This document shows positions 59,846 to 64,000 of a stretch of DNA of 64,000 bases, piece by piece. The stretch spans positions 169,395,226 through 169,459,225 of the forward strand of contig OV884011.1 in NCBI GenBank assembly GCA_930367205.1, written 5' to 3'. The stretch is from Acanthosoma haemorrhoidale (Eukaryota > Arthropoda > Insecta > Hemiptera > Acanthosomatidae). The translations under genes and the position numbers were made by a program. The notes under the pieces were generated by a model that made no database searches, had not been told where the DNA came from, and worked only from the letters and a program-made list of their open reading frames with translations. Position 1 is the stretch's first letter; each line of letters starts with the position of its first letter.

Positions 59846-60222
59846 TGTCGTCCCAAGGGGGGAGACGCCCACCGTGGGCTAGGGTCACTACGACCCGGCC
59901 GCTGTCCGGTGAGCGTCAAGAATAGGTAAAATGCGTGGACCTGTGGTCTTTGACCTTTGCTGGTGGCCTAGTCGGCGGGAAGCTTTATTCGTGCTGATCT
60001 GATTCCATAAGATCTTAGAAGGTGTGGCCAGACAGTACATTATGTTCAGGAGAAGAGGAACAGGGTAGTTATTATGAGTAACGTATGTGGTCTTGGAATG
60101 ACCACGAATTCACACTCGGTATCTAAGTGTAGGCGAAAACCGTCCGGACCCCAAAGGTGAGTGTGAACCGGAGAGAGGCAGACTGGATCGCTGGGGGAGA
60201 CACTGCTAGGGAAATTGTTCAC
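59846..60222 (-). mobile_element. Repeat family E, copy E3
   Basis: Same orientation as E1 and alignable to it from the GACGCCCACCGTGGGCTAGG region to the GGGAGACACTGCTAGG motif (60199-60214). The stem-loop arms TTCACACTC and GAGTGTGAA are both intact near 60110 and 60160. Immediately to the right is the 3' tail of LINE copy A8, so the LINE probably inserted into or beside this copy. Confidence 0.7.
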
Positions 60223-60225
60223 GTG

Positions 60226-60365
60226 TTTTTTTAAATTTCATAGCCCCTTTAAATTTACAGATAATTATACAATAACAGATTCTCAGGCGAATCCATTTAC
60301 AGTTGCTTCATTGTAGTAGTTCCTTTAGCTTTCTATAAATCTGGGCATTATATAGACAGGTCAGA
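60226..60365 (-). mobile_element. LINE family A 3' end, copy A8
   Basis: Minus-strand family A terminus (CATAGCCCCTTTAAATTTAC at 60239-60258) with its poly(A) tail seen as a T-run at 60226-60232. The first 70 bases are close to other copies. Similarity fades toward 60365, although TATATAGACAGGT near 60350 still matches the UTR. Confidence 0.7.
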
Positions 60366-60407
60366 GACGTGGATACACCCGCCGCGCCACCTAGTGAGAT
60401 TCAGCTG

Positions 60408-60992
60408 TGTCATGCACTAGTTTCCCCCTCTCTTAACTGACGCCTTTTGAAGTTTTTTATTATTAAAACATGGAAACATAGGTAGATATTTTCCAGACCA
60501 AGAAGAGTGGAACTTCTATTTATTCGTGATGAAGAAGTTGGTACAACAAAAGTTTAGAAATATCTATGTTAACTAATCCATGATTTCGTTTTAGTGTGAC
60601 ATGTATAGCGCCGCGACGGGCCGTGTCCATTAATTATCAGCCATACTAGACAAATTATTTAAATGCAATATAATTTTTTAATATGATTTATCCAATAGGC
60701 TTTTTGTTTCTTTTGTTCGTGGTTAAATTGGTTAAAGTAGACTGTATTTTCGATATACCTACCCCTCGTTCCCCGTGTTACCACAAATAACTCAGCGAAA
60801 ATCCTATTAAAAAGTAAATGAACATATTGTTGTGCCCACCTCTTAATCACGAATAATTACAAGTTCCCCTCTTCTCGGATCAGAAAATATCTATCCATGT
60901 TTCCATATGTTTTAATAAAGGTTATGATGTCAGTGAGAGTGGGGGAGAAGCTAGTGGGGGAAATAGCCGCAGGTGGGGACCCATCCCCCATC
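60408..60992. mobile_element. Foldback unit: repeat G in inverted arrangement (copy G1)
   Basis: The left arm (about 60415-60550, plus orientation) and the right arm (about 60828-60956, minus orientation) are imperfect inverted repeats of about 130 bases around a 280-base A+T-rich centre. Shared landmarks include CACTAGNTT, TATTAAAACAT, GTAGATATTTTC-like and ATTCGTGAT. The right arm plus its outer extension (to 60992) matches single-arm copy G2 at 42624-42805. A MITE with long terminal inverted repeats, or two opposite insertions of the same repeat, would both explain it. No target duplication identified. Confidence 0.6.
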
Positions 60993-60999
60993 CCAGCAG

Positions 61000-61531
61000 C
61001 GAGATTAGCTCGAGTTGGACCTTCGCCTTAGACGGGAAAGAGTGCATCGGGAGCAACAAGCTATGCTACCTTGGGATTACCCTCGGTAGACATTTGTCGT
61101 TCACAACTCATCTCAGCAAGAAGTTAAAGAGTGTTAGGAAAACGTTCTACAGCCTAGGCCACCTACTCTACAGCCCAGCTACATCAGTACGCCTCAAGCT
61201 GCTGATATACCTAAGCGTTCTAAGACCGGCTCTTATGTACGGTACCCCGTTGTACAAATAACTAACTCCTAACACTCTAGTAAGGCTCCAGCAATTTCAG
61301 AACAGAGTTCTCCGCACCTCCCTCACTCACACGCCGTTCCGCAGGATGAAGGCAGCCGAAATCCACGAAAAATATTATGTGCTCACTATTCAAGATTTCA
61401 TCAAGAAAAGGCACATCAAATTTTTCAATTCGTTACAACACTGCCACAATCCACTCATCTCCGGCCTTCTACCACCACCAATACCTGTCAAATAGAAGAG
61501 CTGGACCGCAGAAGCCTGGAGACAGACATAG
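61000..61531 (+). pseudogene. Jockey-like LINE (family C) ORF2 C-terminus
   Basis: The plus strand reads FALDGKECIGSNKLCYLGIT from about 61033, then LGRHLSFTTHLSKKLKSVRK, then VRLKLLIYLSVLRPALMYGT, PLYK, a stop (TAA 61259-61261), then VRLQQFQNRVLR, KKRHIKFFNSLQHCHNP and a second stop (TAG 61493-61495). Similarity to the end of family A protein continues as KSWTAEAW to TAG at 61529-61531. The frame is otherwise continuous with no frameshift, so decay is moderate. Family C and A proteins are homologous throughout this region but clearly different; family B is more distant. No reverse-transcriptase core is present. Confidence 0.85.
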
Positions 61532-61724
61532 AACCTGAGCCCCCTGACAGGGACTGGACGACCCACACCCAGCCAAGAAATAGAGGCCGATCTCCCGGCC
61601 GACTTAACCCTAGCAAGAAGATCCCACTACCTGCCCAGGGTAGGTCGATTCCCCGGCCGATAGGCCGACTCAGTCCAGCCCCCCCTCTACACGGGGTCAA
61701 AAGGCCCGGCTTGACCTGGCCAAC

Positions 61725-62152
61725 TTCAGAACCAAGGCCAAGGACGACGGTTGCCGTTGCCCTACAAATTTACCTAGTAGTGTCTCCCACGGCAATCCAT
61801 TCTGCTTCTCTCCTGTTCACACTCGCTTTTGGGATCCGGACGGTTTTCGCCTACCCTTAGACACCAAGTGTGAATTCGTGGTCATTCCAAGACCACATAA
61901 ACTACCTACCTACCTACCCTGTTCCTCTTCTCCTGAACATAGTGCTTTGTCGGGGCACACACCTTCTAAGATCTTATGGAGTCAGATCAAAGCGAATTAG
62001 GCTGCCCGCCGACTAGGCCGGAAGCCAGGGTGAAAGACCATAGGTCCACCCGCTCTATCTCTTTCTTGGCGCTCGGCGGACGGTGGCTAGAGGTTGTAGC
62101 GTCTCCTCCCCACCTTGGGGAACCTCACATCTGCTAACTCCCGACAATATCT
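61725..62152 (+). mobile_element. Repeat family E, copy E4, downstream of LINE C
   Basis: Aligns with the reverse complement of E1 from GGACGACGGTTGCCG through the stem-loop arms (TTCACACTCG near 61818, AGTGTGAATT near 61867). The match goes on through CTGAACATAGTGCTTTGTCG and ATGGAGTCAG to CTCCCGACAATAT at 62140-62152. It lies about 195 bases after the end of the family C ORF in the same orientation. It could therefore be the 3'UTR of that LINE, or an independent element inserted there. A CTAC tetranucleotide run is at about 61901-61917. Confidence 0.7.
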
Positions 62153-62159
62153 TTTGTTT

Positions 62160-62840
62160 TCTTAGTATAGTTTAGGTTCCACGGTAAAAGCTACCCTAAA
62201 GATCCATCTCTCCCGGATTCCTGTTGATTGATCTCTAGTTTAGCATTGTAATTTGGTCTTCTAGAAATTTTGTTCCGCTCCAATCTTCTTCTCAAATTAA
62301 TAATAGTGAAGTCGTATTTGTCATCTTGATTAATAAAACGCTCTTGGATCACTTGAATGTAATTCGAATTGTTTATTGCTCTCTAGTACTTAGTTGGTTG
62401 TAGTTTCTTAATGAAGCATCTTCTTATTAATATTACAGAATTTTATAAATTACTATTTCAGAGCCAATATTTAGTGTTGGTGTTGGATTATTACACTCTT
62501 GAGTAGAACTTTAAATCAGACTAGAAAAGGGATGGAGATAATTCACCATTGATTAACAAATGGGATCACATAATATCCTTAAGTTCATGCACCCTCACGT
62601 TTCGTTTTACTTATTACTATTGCTCAAGTGGCGTAATACAAACAGTAACATACGGTTGACATTGACCAAGTCTTGGAAGTAAATTATAGAAATTACGTGT
62701 ACATATACTTTACAAAGCATTATTAATATTAATCAATGGTTTTTGTGAATTTAATGAAGGTTTTAAATCGTAGAAATAAATGAATTGAATCAACTTCAGT
62801 TTGCCTACAATTTTATATTATTTCTAATAATTCTACCTCT
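62160..62840. other. A+T-rich non-coding stretch
   Basis: No gene or repeat recognised. Confidence 0.5.
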
Positions 62841-62844
62841 TTCG

Positions 62845-62920
62845 ATGGATCGAACCACTATCCTCAAGTGCTTAGTAAAAGAACTACTACTACCTATATG
62901 GCTGTCATCCTGTGACTCAG
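62845..62920 (-). mobile_element. tRNA-derived SINE head
   Basis: The minus strand contains GGTTCGATCC (62847-62856), close to the pol III B-box consensus, with an A-box-like ATAGGTAGTAGTAG about 35-40 bases upstream. No complete tRNA cloverleaf was apparent. Tail not delimited. Confidence 0.4.
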
Positions 62921-62929
62921 TCTTAGAGT

Positions 62930-64000
62930 CAGGAGTCGCACCTCTTATAAGTATTTGAGAATGATGGTTTAAGTCATTGAAAGTCCTAATACTATTAGCA
63001 ATAATATTAAATCGAGGGCAGAAAGAAGATGATTGAATTAGTTATCATATTTTTGGTGGTTCATGTTTTTCATTTCACCATTTAATGCCTTAATATGTGT
63101 AACTCATGTGATTATATAATCACTATATCAGCTTGAAAGCTCTGAGTATTTGTTGTAAGCGCACCAACCGTAGAGAACCTGCGTACAACTAAATTCATTG
63201 GTATTATTTTATGAAGAGAGTTTTATTTTTTAAATATAAGAGCAGAGGGCAGTTTTCGTAAACCTGTCACTAATATCCTGAAGCTTTTCACAGAAACATT
63301 TTCAAAGAATATGTTTGTCAAATCAATTCGAGTCGACTCGCAGTTCCTCTTATTTATGCCAAGATGGATTAATTATAACAGTGATCCGACAAAGCTATCC
63401 ATTTGAGTTGTACGTCGACTAGGGCTAGTTACAAGGAAAGCAGATGGATTAGCATAATGAATGGCCCCTATAAGTTTAAGAATTATGCTAAAGAGCAGGT
63501 CCACTGTCTGCTACACACTGCAGTGCGGTAGCCGCTAAGGGCTTCCTGTCAGTTACAACCCGTTCATGAAGAATTTTTATGTCACTTGCGACTGGTTCTA
63601 CTGGATTTATTTATAGATGCAAATAAACTAAGATGCAGGCCCAACCTGTTTCCTAGTCGTAGATAAAGAAATACTGGTCCCAGTTGCGAATTCATAAGAA
63701 GAAAAAAAACAGTTCCGAGTTCCACAGTGCCTAATAACTACTTTAGATGCTTATTCTATTTGACACAAAGATCAATAACACCATCTGATTTATCTGCGAC
63801 GAAGATGTACCGGGTAAGTGAGCTCTCTATAACGCTACAACTATAATTCAACATTAGTTTCTTCGTCCGCCATCGACAGAAGATCAACATTATAGAAAAA
63901 AAAAAATACAGAATAGTCCAGTCACTGGGTACTTTTACCTTGAAAAAGGTCAGGTAGAAGGTTTTTTTTTTATCTTGTAGATATTAGTAGTACTAAGAAG
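62930..64000. other. A+T-rich non-coding stretch to window end
   Basis: A more balanced patch at 63400-63660 shows no recognisable frame or repeat partner. The rest contains nothing I can support. Confidence 0.45.

Noticed and set aside
1..64000. A novel multi-gene host or defence system
   Set aside because: No set of adjacent intact genes exists in the window; all strong coding signals belong to decayed transposable elements.

Overview
The window looks like nuclear DNA of an arthropod, most likely an insect. It is strongly A+T-rich, lacks any dense array of long ORFs, and contains many decayed non-LTR retrotransposon ends of Jockey-like type, tRNA-derived SINE heads, hAT DNA-transposon debris and microsatellites. 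The Jockey-like families suggest Arthropoda; species cannot be fixed from the sequence. No rRNA, CRISPR array, bacterial operon or intact multi-exon host gene is recognisable. I infer a repeat-rich intergenic or long-intron region.

Layout: 1-600 holds one candidate cysteine-rich host exon (383-598). 2089-2601 is a LINE family A 3' end split by a short retroelement D. 5.0-15.3 kb contains weak RT debris, a diverged family B tail, a non-autonomous hAT element (7895-8530), a LINE C-terminal remnant (10815-11010) and a decayed hAT transposase on the minus strand (about 13860-14990). 17.1-18.4 kb holds tRNA-derived SINE copies. 20.7-26.8 kb is mostly featureless apart from one GC-rich block. 27.4-31.6 kb carries family A and B LINE tails. 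32.97-33.35 kb is a 51-bp minisatellite. 35.24-37.25 kb is the best-preserved element: a family A LINE with an inverted 5' part (twin-priming structure), abutted by a second D copy. 38.6-42.1, 53.0-54.0, 59.8-60.2 and 61.7-62.15 kb hold a GC-rich repeat family E (LTR-like, class uncertain). 42.6 and 60.4-61.0 kb share a foldback/inverted-repeat unit. 48.8-49.2, 51.7-52.2 and 55.4-56.0 kb are family B copies. 57.0-57.6, 58.1-58.5 and 61.0-61.5 kb hold further LINE C-termini.

Nothing here works together as a pathway. The coherent biology is a retrotransposition record: several 5'-truncated Jockey-like lineages, a short parasitic retroelement nested in one of them, and retained sequence signals (3'UTR stem-loop, target-site duplications, empty sites, inverted junction) that show how the copies were made. 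I did not find an evident novel host system. The strongest second-look items are the twin-primed LINE, the nested insertion with two paralogous empty sites, the conserved 3'UTR stem-loop, the stem-loop in family E, the frame-preserving minisatellite, and the candidate exon near the left edge.
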